Source: an uncultured Solobacterium sp. (lineage in GTDB: Bacteria; Bacillota_I; Bacilli_A; Erysipelotrichales; Erysipelotrichaceae). From it: a DNA stretch of 9,031 nucleotides. Positions 1 to 7,062 of the stretch are shown in pieces. The notes beneath the pieces were generated by a model. It had not been told where the DNA came from. It made no database searches and saw only the letters and a list, made by a program, of their open reading frames with translations. The position numbers were made by a program, and so were the translations under genes. Each line of letters starts with the position of its first letter. Within the stretch, counting starts at the first letter, position 1. The DNA is taken from the NCBI GenBank assembly GCA_927911475.1, contig CAKMPP010000079.1, positions 1-9,031 of the forward strand, given 5' to 3'.

Positions 1-150
1 GTTGATGAAGATCTGATTGAATTTGTTAAAAATTATGAGAAGGAAGATAGACCTGAAGTTTTAAATCTTCTTTCAAAATATAAGGGAAAGGACATTCATA
101 TCTTTCGTTCTCGTTTAGATGCCAATCGGTATTTAGAGGTATTAAAATAG
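1..150 (+). CDS. C-terminal end of an unidentified protein (partial)
   Basis: An open frame enters from the left edge and stops with TAG at 148-150, giving 49 residues of a protein whose start lies outside the window. The tail is hydrophilic and mixed in charge (Lys, Glu and Asp rich), with no membrane segment, and ends in ANRYLEVLK. That it is coding is inferred from the uninterrupted frame to the edge and the intrinsic terminator starting 10 bases after the stop. I do not recognise the family from this fragment and assign no function. Confidence 0.6.
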   Translation, partial: VDEDLIEFVKNYEKEDRPEVLNLLSKYKGKDIHIFRSRLDANRYLEVLK

Positions 151-159
151 CTGTTATTT

Positions 160-184
160 GTCACAACTTGTTGTGACTTTTTTT
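160..184 (+). terminator. Intrinsic terminator after the partial gene
   Basis: A perfect inverted repeat (GTCACAAC at 160-167 and GTTGTGAC at 170-177) is followed directly by seven T residues at 178-184. With a realistic four-base loop the stem is 7 bp. It separates the partial upstream gene from mgtA. Confidence 0.85.
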
Positions 185-197
185 GATGGATTATTCA

Positions 198-226
198 TTG
201 ACGTACAGTGTGAAAGTAACTAAGAT
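198..226 (+). promoter_or_regulatory. Sigma-A-type promoter of mgtA
   Basis: A -35 box TTGACG (198-203, 5 of 6 to consensus) and a -10 box TAAGAT (221-226, 4 of 6) are separated by exactly 17 bases. The expected start of transcription is near 233, leaving a leader of only about 24 bases before the mgtA start codon. That is too short for an M-box or other magnesium riboswitch. I see no clear operator palindrome overlapping it. Confidence 0.7.
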
Positions 227-256
227 TGATGTGTAAATGAAAAAGGAGGTGGAGAT

Positions 257-2944
257 ATGATTCTAAATAATGAGAAGAAGTTAGGTCCTACACCTAAGTC
301 GACTGGTGTTGAACAAGAGTTTCAACAGATTGCGAAAACAGAGGAATCTAGTCTTCTACAGGAATTAGCTTGTACACGAAATGGTATTAGCGATGAAGAA
401 AGAGAAGAGAGATTAGAGAAGTACGGCTATAATGATTTGTCTGCGATGCAGAAACATAGTTGGGCGTTTTTCCTTGTACATAGTTTTGCGGATGCGTTTA
501 TTATCGTTTTACTTGTATTAGCGATTGTGACTTTTGTTGTGGAGTCGGATATCTTATCTGGAACAATTATTCTTGCACTGGCATGTATGAGTGCAGTAAT
601 TCGTTTCTTCCAAGACTATGGTTCTTACCGTGATATGCAGAAGTTAAAAGAGATGGAGCATGATACGGTTAGAATTCAGGTTCCAACGGAAAATGGTACT
701 GAGGTAAGAGAAGTACCGGTGGAAGAAGTGGTTCCTGGTGATATTCAATTGATTGGGTCTGGAGATATTGTTAGTGGTGATTTATATCTTCTTGAAAGTA
801 AGGACTTATTCGTTTCTGTTTCTGCCTTTACAGGGGAATCTATTCCAGTTGAAAAATATAAAGGTGTTGATGATAGAACCGTCAATGCGGCAGAGTTAAA
901 CAATATCTGTTTGGGTGGTTCTACTGTAAATTCCGGTACAGGTGTTGGTGTTGTAGTACGTACCGGTAAAAGTTCTTATCTAGGTAAGATTTCTTCTACA
1001 ATTCATACAAAGAAGAAAGAGACGGATTTTGATAAGAGTTTGTCGAAGATTACAAGAATTTTAATTACTTACATGGTTGTAGTAGTTATCTTCGTATTAT
1101 TGATAAATGGTTTGGTGAAGAAGAATTGGTTAGAAGCTTTCTTATTCTCTATCTCTGTTGCGGTAGGTATTACACCAGGTATGTTACCGATGATTGTTAA
1201 CGGAACACTTGCCAAGGGTGCTAAATTCCTAGCAAAGAAGAAGACAATTGTTAAGAATATGTCTGCGATTCAAAATCTAGGTGCCATTGATGTTCTATGT
1301 ACCGATAAGACTGGTACACTAACGATGGATCATGTTGTACTTCAGAAGTATCTTGATGTAAATGGTGAGGATTCACATTTAGTATTAAATTATGCATGGA
1401 TGAATGCATACTACTCTACGGGAGTTAAGAATCTGATTGACCGTGCAATCTTAGCCTATGGCGAAGAGAATGATGCGCATAAATACGCTGGTGGTTATGT
1501 GAAATCTGATGAAATTCCGTATGACTTTGAGCGTCGTAGAATGAGTGTTTTGATTTCTAATCCGGGTGGTGAACACTTGGGTGGAAATGTTGAAGAAATT
1601 CTTCCGATGCCACAGGATGAGGTACTTATTACAAAGGGTGCTTTGGAGTCTGTATTAGAGTGTTGCAGTCGTATTCGCGTGAAGAAGGAATACATGGATA
1701 TTCACGAAGAAGATCTTGCGAAAATCAACGATCTTGCGGAAGAATTAAATAAAGAAGGTATGCATGTCATCGGTGTTGCTGCAAAGAAGAAGAGCGTAGG
1801 TGATACAACAGTCTTCCATGCAGAAGATGAAACAAATATGACATTCTTAGGAATCATTGCCTTCCTTGATCCACCAAAACCAGACGCAAAAGAAGCGATT
1901 CGTGGTTTGTATGATGCTGGTGTTCATGTAAAGGTTATATCTGGTGATGCGCCTGTCGTTGTTGAGCATGTATGCAAGCTTGTTGGTATGAAGGTTGGCG
2001 ATCAAAGTGCTGTTACAGGTTCTGATTTAGAGAATATGAGTGATGCGGAATTATCTTCTGTTGTGGAGAAGAATGATATCTTTGCGCGCTTATCGCCAAT
2101 GCAAAAGAAGCGTGTTGTGGATACGTTACGCAATAATGGCCATGTAGTTGGCTATATGGGTGATGGGGTGAATGATGCGCCTAGTCTACACGATGCGGAT
2201 GTAGGTATTTCAGTGGATAATGGTACTGACGTTGCTAAAGCGAGTGCGGATATTATCCTGTTGGAGAAGAGTTTGACGGTTATTCTCAATGGTATTTATG
2301 AAGGTAGACGTATTTATGGAAATATTTTGAAGTATATGAAGATGGCATTATCCAGTAACTTTGGTAATGTATTCTCTGTACTCATTGCTTCAATCTTCTT
2401 ACCATTCTTACCGATGTTGCCACTACAGATTTTGATTCAGAATTTGATTTATGACTTTACACAGATTGCGATTCCGTGGGATAACGTCGATGATGAATTC
2501 TTACAAATACCACATAAGTGGAATAGTGCTTCACTTGTGTCATTCATGAATGTCATGGGTGGTTTCTCATCTGTATTTGATGTACTGACGTTCTTGGTAT
2601 TATGGTTTATCTTAGGGTACAATACACTAGCCATGCAGAATTACTTCCAGACTGGCTGGTTTATTGAAGGGTTAATTTCTCAGATTTTGATTGTACAGTT
2701 TATACGTACATCAAAGCGACCTATTATTGATTCAAAGTGTGATTCTAGACTAGCTCTTGCATCTGCATTTGGTATCTTTGTAGGTATTTCAATTCCATAT
2801 TTATTTGATAATCTAAAGAATACTGTATTTACAGAAATGCCGTTTGAATACTTTGTTTATTTGATTATTATCTTGGCACTCTATAGTACTACGATTGAAA
2901 TCGTGAAGAAGTTCTATATCAAGAAATATGGTTCTTGGTTATAA
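257..2944 (+). CDS. mgtA: Magnesium-importing P-type ATPase (MgtA family, type IIIB)
   Basis: Membrane pump that uses ATP to bring Mg2+ into the cell. The length, 895 residues, is close to E. coli MgtA, and the match to that family as I recall it runs end to end. Visible landmarks are the actuator motif TGES (192-195), the phosphorylation site DKTGT with Asp350, the nucleotide-domain motifs FERRRMS and KGA, the hinge GDGVNDAP (635-642), and the MgtA-typical TM5-TM6 segments SSNFGNVFSV (from 699) and IQNLIYDFTQ (from 727). Ten membrane helices are expected, with TM1-TM2 near residues 66-115, TM3 near 268-288, TM4 near 295-320 and six at the C-terminus. The start at 257 is supported by AAGGAGGTGG, with core GGAGG seven bases upstream. 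One oddity: TM4 reads TPGMLPM, where E. coli MgtA has TPEMLPM, so Gly308 replaces an expected ion-site glutamate. Magnesium is inferred from family resemblance. It appears monocistronic, with its own promoter and terminator. Confidence 0.92.
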   Translation: MILNNEKKLGPTPKSTGVEQEFQQIAKTEESSLLQELACTRNGISDEEREERLEKYGYNDLSAMQKHSWAFFLVHSFADAFIIVLLVLAIVTFVVESDILSGTIILALACMSAVIRFFQDYGSYRDMQKLKEMEHDTVRIQVPTENGTEVREVPVEEVVPGDIQLIGSGDIVSGDLYLLESKDLFVSVSAFTGESIPVEKYKGVDDRTVNAAELNNICLGGSTVNSGTGVGVVVRTGKSSYLGKISSTIHTKKKETDFDKSLSKITRILITYMVVVVIFVLLINGLVKKNWLEAFLFSISVAVGITPGMLPMIVNGTLAKGAKFLAKKKTIVKNMSAIQNLGAIDVLCTDKTGTLTMDHVVLQKYLDVNGEDSHLVLNYAWMNAYYSTGVKNLIDRAILAYGEENDAHKYAGGYVKSDEIPYDFERRRMSVLISNPGGEHLGGNVEEILPMPQDEVLITKGALESVLECCSRIRVKKEYMDIHEEDLAKINDLAEELNKEGMHVIGVAAKKKSVGDTTVFHAEDETNMTFLGIIAFLDPPKPDAKEAIRGLYDAGVHVKVISGDAPVVVEHVCKLVGMKVGDQSAVTGSDLENMSDAELSSVVEKNDIFARLSPMQKKRVVDTLRNNGHVVGYMGDGVNDAPSLHDADVGISVDNGTDVAKASADIILLEKSLTVILNGIYEGRRIYGNILKYMKMALSSNFGNVFSVLIASIFLPFLPMLPLQILIQNLIYDFTQIAIPWDNVDDEFLQIPHKWNSASLVSFMNVMGGFSSVFDVLTFLVLWFILGYNTLAMQNYFQTGWFIEGLISQILIVQFIRTSKRPIIDSKCDSRLALASAFGIFVGISIPYLFDNLKNTVFTEMPFEYFVYLIIILALYSTTIEIVKKFYIKKYGSWL

Positions 2945-2953
2945 ATAAACGAG

Positions 2954-2989
2954 AGAATATTGAAATCGATTGGTTTCAATATTCTTTTT
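2954..2989 (+). terminator. Strong intrinsic terminator after mgtA
   Basis: A 12-bp perfect stem pairs 2954-2965 (AGAATATTGAAA) with 2974-2985 (TTTCAATATTCT). It can extend by two more pairs, one of them a G-U wobble, around a four-base loop, and a T-run covers 2985-2989. It starts 9 bases after the mgtA stop. Because it is a long palindrome just upstream of the TetR promoter, a second role as an operator cannot be excluded. Confidence 0.85.
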
Positions 2990-3035
2990 GTTGATGCTTG
3001 GTGGGGATTGGACATGGTAGGAAGATATCGAAATA

Positions 3036-3044
3036 TGTTAAAAT
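3036..3044 (+). promoter_or_regulatory. Probable extended -10 promoter of the TetR-family gene
   Basis: TGTTAAAAT is an extended -10 arrangement: TG, one base, then TAAAAT at 3039-3044. No good -35 box lies at the right distance. TTGGAC at 3008-3013 is about 25 bases away, which is too far. Transcription would start near 3051, just ahead of the ribosome binding site AGGAGA at 3054-3059, so the leader would be very short. Confidence 0.45.
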
Positions 3045-3063
3045 ACAACTATCAGGAGAATTT

Positions 3064-3597
3064 ATGCAACAGGAACAACAAAATGCATTTAATCGTCAAT
3101 GTATTAGTGAGGCGCTGATACGCTTGATGGAAACAAAGGCATATGATGATATTTCCGTTACGGAAATTTGCCGTATGGCTGGTGTATCTCGTATGACGTA
3201 TTATCGAAATTATAGTAGTAAGCGAGATATATTCAGCGATTATATGAAGATGATCGTAGATGAGTTTGTCCGCGTACAAAAAGCGAAGGATTTAAAAGTA
3301 CGTTCGTATGAAATGATTCTTGCGGGATTTTTATATTTCTGTAATTACGAGAGCTTTATTGAATGTTTAGACCAGTCAAATTTATCCTCTATCCTACAAG
3401 ATGGATTGAATTACTATATCGATAGTTATGTCTTTGAGCAGGGTGAAGATGAGTTACGTAGATATCATTTGTATTATTATTCAGGAGCACTATTTAATAT
3501 CTATACGGTTTGGATGCGCAATGGTAAGAAGGAAAATGTTGAAGATGTAGCGAAAATTGTTTACGAACATGTAAAACGCGAACATCAAACACTTTAA
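3064..3597 (+). CDS. TetR/AcrR-family transcriptional regulator
   Basis: A 177-residue cytoplasmic DNA-binding protein. The N-terminal half has the TetR pattern: a first helix rich in Glu and Leu, then a helix-turn-helix at about residues 31-50 (SVTEICRMAGVSRMTYYRNY) followed by the usual SSKRDIF. The C-terminal ligand-binding and dimer part, with YYYSGALFNIYTVWMRNGKKE, resembles the DhaS-like C-terminal domain (TetR_C_8). I chose ATG 3064 because AGGAGA lies four bases upstream. The frame is open back to a TTG at 2998, but that start has no good ribosome binding site, runs through the likely promoter and adds 22 residues not expected in the family. It lies between mgtA and the DUF349 gene, both on the same strand. 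Its ligand and targets are unknown; autoregulation or control of a neighbour is only a guess. Confidence 0.88.
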   Translation: MQQEQQNAFNRQCISEALIRLMETKAYDDISVTEICRMAGVSRMTYYRNYSSKRDIFSDYMKMIVDEFVRVQKAKDLKVRSYEMILAGFLYFCNYESFIECLDQSNLSSILQDGLNYYIDSYVFEQGEDELRRYHLYYYSGALFNIYTVWMRNGKKENVEDVAKIVYEHVKREHQTL

Positions 3598-3605
3598 TTA
3601 TCATG

Positions 3606-3611
3606 TATAAT
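3606..3611 (+). promoter_or_regulatory. Possible -10 box for the DUF349 gene
   Basis: A perfect TATAAT lies in the 60-base gap after the TetR stop, 46 bases before the next start codon. The -35 region, inside the end of the TetR gene, is poor at spacings of 16 to 18 bases. There is no terminator in the gap, so the DUF349 gene may also be reached by read-through from the TetR gene. Confidence 0.4.
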
Positions 3612-3657
3612 ATTTAGTAGAGATTTTAGTATTACACGACAAATAGGAGGAATTACA

Positions 3658-5007
3658 ATGAATTGGAAAACGCTAGAAGGATTTGATGAGAAATTAGCAA
3701 AGGTCAGCTTTAAAGCACATAAGACTTTTGAGGGTAAGGTTGTTGAAGTTTTATACGGCGCAAAGGATGAAAATGGTAATTTTGTATTACCAAAAGATGA
3801 TCAGAATGATGGCCATGGTAGATGGTTTGGTATTGAAACAAATGGAGAATATAGAATGTTCTCTTGGCAAAAACCAGCGTATTTAGGCGGTGGCATCGAA
3901 TACGGTACTTCTCATAATGATACTGCACTTGAAGATATGGAGAATGATCTTCGTAAGAAACAGGAACTATGCCGTCAAGCAGAGAATATTTCAACAGTAG
4001 AAGAGTTTGAAGAAATTCGTAAGCAATTTGAAGCAATCGAAAACTGGAATACTCCAAAAGATGAAGAGTATGCAATTTGGTTTAGTAAGACTTTAGAAAA
4101 GTTCAATGCTAGAAGTCAGCGTCAAAGCGCAAATGCGGAAGAAAAGAAGAAGTTGATTGAAAAGGCTGCTAGTTTAGCAGATTCCACAAACTGGAAGGAA
4201 ACACAGGCAGAATTTAGAAATTTACAGGATGAATGGGAAACACTTGGTAGTGCAGGTGTAGAAGATGATTCCTTATGGGAGCAGTTCAAAGGCTATCGTA
4301 ACCAATTCAATGATAAGCGTCGTAACTATTTTGATAATCTAACACAAGTACATTCTGAAAATGAAGAAAAGAAGCTTGATTTAATCAAGCAAGCAAAAGA
4401 GCTTGCTAAGAAGACTGGTAACTTCCGTGAGACATCTGAAAAGATGAATGATCTCATGGATGCATGGAAGGCAATTGGTAGTGCGGGCCGTGATAAGGAT
4501 GACGAACTTTGGAATGCATTTAACGCATCTCGTCAGGGCTTCTATGATGAAAGAACAGCGTTCTTCACAGAGCGTGATGAAAAGCAGAAGGAGAGTATTC
4601 GTGTCAAGAATGCCTTAATTGAAGAAGCGAAGACAATCGCTGCTACAAAGGATTATGGTCGTGAAAAGACAGATCGCATGAAGGCATTAGATAAGGAATG
4701 GCGTGCTGCTGGATATTCTGGAAGTGATCAGAATGATGCGTTGTGGGATACATTTACACAGGCAAAAGAAGTATTCTGGAATGGTAAGCGTGAAGATAGT
4801 CAAAAGCGTCTTCAGGAAGCCTACGACCATAAGAAGTCTCAACTTCCAATCGTAAGAGAAGAAATCAATAGACTTCAAGAACAAGAATATGAAACAAGTG
4901 ATTATGAAAGAATCCGTAGTATTCAACGTCAGGTTGAAGAAAAGAAAGCTTTCTTAGAGAAGTTAAAGAGTGATATTGAAGATATCGAAAAGAAATTAAA
5001 TGCATAA
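3658..5007 (+). CDS. DUF349 helical-repeat protein
   Basis: A 449-residue, highly charged cytoplasmic protein without signal peptide or membrane segment. After an N-terminal region of about 95 residues that I do not recognise, it has repeats of about 75 residues of the DUF349 type. Each carries a Trp-containing helix, then a Gly-containing turn, then LW..F, then R...F. Clear copies lie near residues 162-235 (WETLGSAG), 238-312 (WKAIGSAG) and 314-386 (WRAAGYSG). A degenerate first copy lies near 98-158, where the glycine turn is lost. Residues from about 387 onward look like a coiled coil (IEDIEKKLNA at the end). The start is supported by AGGAGG seven bases upstream. The molecular role of DUF349 proteins is not established, as far as I know; the architecture suggests a scaffold or binding protein. 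It may share a transcript with the TetR gene, 60 bases upstream. Confidence 0.85.
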   Translation: MNWKTLEGFDEKLAKVSFKAHKTFEGKVVEVLYGAKDENGNFVLPKDDQNDGHGRWFGIETNGEYRMFSWQKPAYLGGGIEYGTSHNDTALEDMENDLRKKQELCRQAENISTVEEFEEIRKQFEAIENWNTPKDEEYAIWFSKTLEKFNARSQRQSANAEEKKKLIEKAASLADSTNWKETQAEFRNLQDEWETLGSAGVEDDSLWEQFKGYRNQFNDKRRNYFDNLTQVHSENEEKKLDLIKQAKELAKKTGNFRETSEKMNDLMDAWKAIGSAGRDKDDELWNAFNASRQGFYDERTAFFTERDEKQKESIRVKNALIEEAKTIAATKDYGREKTDRMKALDKEWRAAGYSGSDQNDALWDTFTQAKEVFWNGKREDSQKRLQEAYDHKKSQLPIVREEINRLQEQEYETSDYERIRSIQRQVEEKKAFLEKLKSDIEDIEKKLNA

Positions 5008-5013
5008 TGAAAG

Positions 5014-5040
5014 ACCTCACTTCAAACTGAAGTGAGGTTT
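5014..5040 (+). terminator. Strong hairpin with a weak U-tract (leaky terminator or attenuator)
   Basis: A perfect 11-bp stem pairs ACCTCACTTCA (5014-5024) with TGAAGTGAGGT (5028-5038) around a three-base loop. It is followed by only three T residues (5038-5040) and then CAAATAG. It lies between the DUF349 gene and the MATE gene. The stem is terminator-like, but the U-tract is too short for efficient release, so partial read-through is likely. It could also be a processing or stability hairpin. Confidence 0.55.
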
Positions 5041-5050
5041 CAAATAGATA

Positions 5051-5056
5051 AGAGGA
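5051..5056 (+). promoter_or_regulatory. Ribosome binding site deciding the MATE start
   Basis: AGAGGA lies seven bases before ATG 5064 but only one base before ATG 5058. The spacing favours 5064 as the initiation codon, making the protein two residues shorter than the longest frame. Confidence 0.6.
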
Positions 5057-5063
5057 AATGAGG

Positions 5064-6413
5064 ATGTTAAAGAATATCGCTAGAGAACATTATAGAGAAG
5101 CGATACGTATGGCATGGCCAGCTGTGCTGGAAAGTGTTTTTGTGTCTCTTGCGGGTATTATCGATACTTTCATGGTTTCCTCAATGGGTACATATGCGGT
5201 TGCGGCGACCGGTTTAATTATTCAACCAAAGTTTCTTAGTCTAAGTTTCTTCTTTGCGATTAATGTTGCGGTATCTGCATTAGTCGCACGAAGACTTGGA
5301 CAGAACAATCGTAGGAATGCAAATCAGGTGTTGGTGACAGCACTTATGATGATCGTACTATTATGTGTTGTGTTGACGATTGTAACAGTTATTTTTGCAA
5401 ATCCGTTAATTGCGATATGTGGATCGAATGCGGATACGCATGAGGGTGCGGTGATCTACTTTCGTGTGATACAGGTTGGTATGATATTCAATGTATTATC
5501 GCTTGTCATTAATGCAGCACAACGTGGTGCAGGAAATACAAAGATTGCGATGATTACGAATGTGACATCATCGATTGTGAATATTATTTTTAACTATCTA
5601 TTGATAGGTGGTAACTTTGGGTTTCCGAAATGGGGTTTATTTGGGGCAGCCTTTGCGACAGTATTAGGTACGGTATTTGCCTGTGCTATGAGTGTACACT
5701 CTTTATTCCAGAAGGATAGTTATGTTTCGATATCTTATATTTTAGAAGAGAAGATTCGTCCAGACTTTGGATCATTTCATGCAATTCAAAAATTAGGTGC
5801 GAATATTCTTTTTGAAAACTGGGCCATGCGTGTAGGTTTTATGACAACTGCAGTTCTTGCCGCAAAACTTGGTACAGACCAATTTGCGGCATATCAGGTT
5901 GGTATGAATATTATGTCATTAGGTTTTGCGTTTGCGGATGGTATGCAGGTTGCGGCAGTATCTCTCATTGGTAAGAGTTTGGGACAACAAAAACCAGAAC
6001 TTGCGAAAATATATGGACATGCATGCCAATTAATTGGTGTAGTGATATCTGTGATATTCGCAATGAGTTTGTTGATAGGTGGAAGAAGGCTGAATCAGTT
6101 CTTCTTTGCGGATGAATCCGTGGTTGAAATGGGCGTTATGATTGCTCGGTTTGTAGCAGTTATTGTACTATTTCAAATATCGCAGATTATATATGGTGGA
6201 TGCTTAAGAGGCGCAGGTGATGTAAAATATACATTGCTTGTGGCGCTGATTAGTGTCGCAATTATCCGACCAATTTTAACCTGGATATTGACTTCCGTAT
6301 TCTCACTTGGTCTAGTAGGAATTTGGTTAGGTGTATTATCGGATCAGTTTACAAGATTTACGTTATTACGTATTCGTTTTCACCAAGGAAAATGGGTTGC
6401 GTATAAAATATAG
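5064..6413 (+). CDS. MATE-family multidrug/toxin efflux transporter
   Basis: An integral membrane exporter of about 449 residues, the usual size for the MATE family. Members export organic cations or other small molecules using a Na+ or H+ gradient. The protein is a chain of about twelve hydrophobic segments in two related halves. Visible family signatures include AWPAVLESVF followed by DTFMVSSMG near the N-terminus, ARRLGQNN, NAAQRGAGNTK in the first half, and in the second half SLIGKSLGQQ and GGCLRGAGDVKYT, the second-half counterpart of the RGAGNTK motif. No convincing promoter is seen in the 56 bases upstream, so expression may rely on read-through past the hairpin at 5014-5040. The stop codon is 13 bases before the ECF gene, so the two probably share a transcript. 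The substrate cannot be read from sequence. Confidence 0.9.
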   Translation: MLKNIAREHYREAIRMAWPAVLESVFVSLAGIIDTFMVSSMGTYAVAATGLIIQPKFLSLSFFFAINVAVSALVARRLGQNNRRNANQVLVTALMMIVLLCVVLTIVTVIFANPLIAICGSNADTHEGAVIYFRVIQVGMIFNVLSLVINAAQRGAGNTKIAMITNVTSSIVNIIFNYLLIGGNFGFPKWGLFGAAFATVLGTVFACAMSVHSLFQKDSYVSISYILEEKIRPDFGSFHAIQKLGANILFENWAMRVGFMTTAVLAAKLGTDQFAAYQVGMNIMSLGFAFADGMQVAAVSLIGKSLGQQKPELAKIYGHACQLIGVVISVIFAMSLLIGGRRLNQFFFADESVVEMGVMIARFVAVIVLFQISQIIYGGCLRGAGDVKYTLLVALISVAIIRPILTWILTSVFSLGLVGIWLGVLSDQFTRFTLLRIRFHQGKWVAYKI

Positions 6414-6426
6414 AGAGAGGCATTCA

Positions 6427-7062
6427 ATGGGTAATAAAACAAGAATTCGAAAAATGACGATTCTAAGCATGTTTATTGCGATTGAACTCATTATGGCAAT
6501 GACACCAATTGGCTATCTTAGCCTAGGTGCAATTTCCATTACAACAATGCATATACCTGTCATCTTTGCAGGTATCTTACTTGGACCAACTGATGGTGCA
6601 ATCTTGGGCTTTATTTTTGGCATGACGAGCTTTTTAAAGGCAACCTTTGCGCCAACGATAACAAGTTTCTGCTTTTCACCTTTCTATTCAGTAGGTGAGA
6701 TTCATGGAAATTTCTGGAGTTTACTCATTGCCTTTGGCCCTCGTATTTTATTAGGTTATCTTTCCGGTTTGCTATATACAAAACTAAAGAGAGGGAAGAA
6801 GAATACTATTATCGCAGAATCAATCATCGCAATCAGTATGACATTATTACATACTCTGATGGTAATGGGAATGATTTGGTTATTCTTCGGTGAGGTTTAT
6901 GCAAATGTGACAGGGTTAGCTGTTTCTGCAGTGATTGTCACTGTGATTACAAGTAATGGTATTTTGGAAATGATTGTGGCAGGATTTATCATCCCAATGA
7001 TGATGCGTATACTTCGTCCCGTATTAGATAAATTAGAGTTAGGGAAATATACACATGAATAA
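6427..7062 (+). CDS. ECF transporter S component (possibly pantothenate-type)
   Basis: A 211-residue membrane protein with about six hydrophobic segments, the size and form of the substrate-binding S component of an energy-coupling factor (group II ABC) importer. Residues 26-66 read TPIGYLSLGAISITTMHIPV and on through AGILLGPTDGAILGFIFG, and FSPF lies at 83-86. From memory this resembles the PF12822-type S components that include the pantothenate transporter PanT. The vitamin specificity is therefore an inference, and no symbol is given. It needs EcfA, EcfA' and EcfT, none of which are in the window. I chose ATG 6427 because GAGAGG ends six bases upstream; the frame opens earlier, inside the MATE gene, but without a supported start. 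The 3' end overlaps the methyltransferase start by 8 bases, suggesting translational coupling. Confidence 0.82.
   Translation: MGNKTRIRKMTILSMFIAIELIMAMTPIGYLSLGAISITTMHIPVIFAGILLGPTDGAILGFIFGMTSFLKATFAPTITSFCFSPFYSVGEIHGNFWSLLIAFGPRILLGYLSGLLYTKLKRGKKNTIIAESIIAISMTLLHTLMVMGMIWLFFGEVYANVTGLAVSAVIVTVITSNGILEMIVAGFIIPMMMRILRPVLDKLELGKYTHE

Noticed and set aside
2954..2989. Long palindrome considered as a dedicated TetR operator
   Set aside because: The T-run and its position directly after mgtA make a terminator the simpler reading. No second copy is seen before other promoters in the window.
2998..3063. TTG-initiated N-terminal extension of the TetR-family protein
   Set aside because: It has no good ribosome binding site, overlaps the likely promoter and adds residues before the normal first helix of the family.
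3710..4075. Minus-strand open frame of 121 codons
   Set aside because: It lies wholly opposite the DUF349 gene, has no ribosome binding site support and shows a low-complexity Leu/Tyr/His composition typical of an antisense shadow.
6331..6426. Upstream extension of the ECF S component into the MATE gene
   Set aside because: It would overlap the MATE coding region by over 80 bases and lacks a suitable ribosome binding site. ATG 6427 has GAGAGG at good spacing and starts a normal S component.
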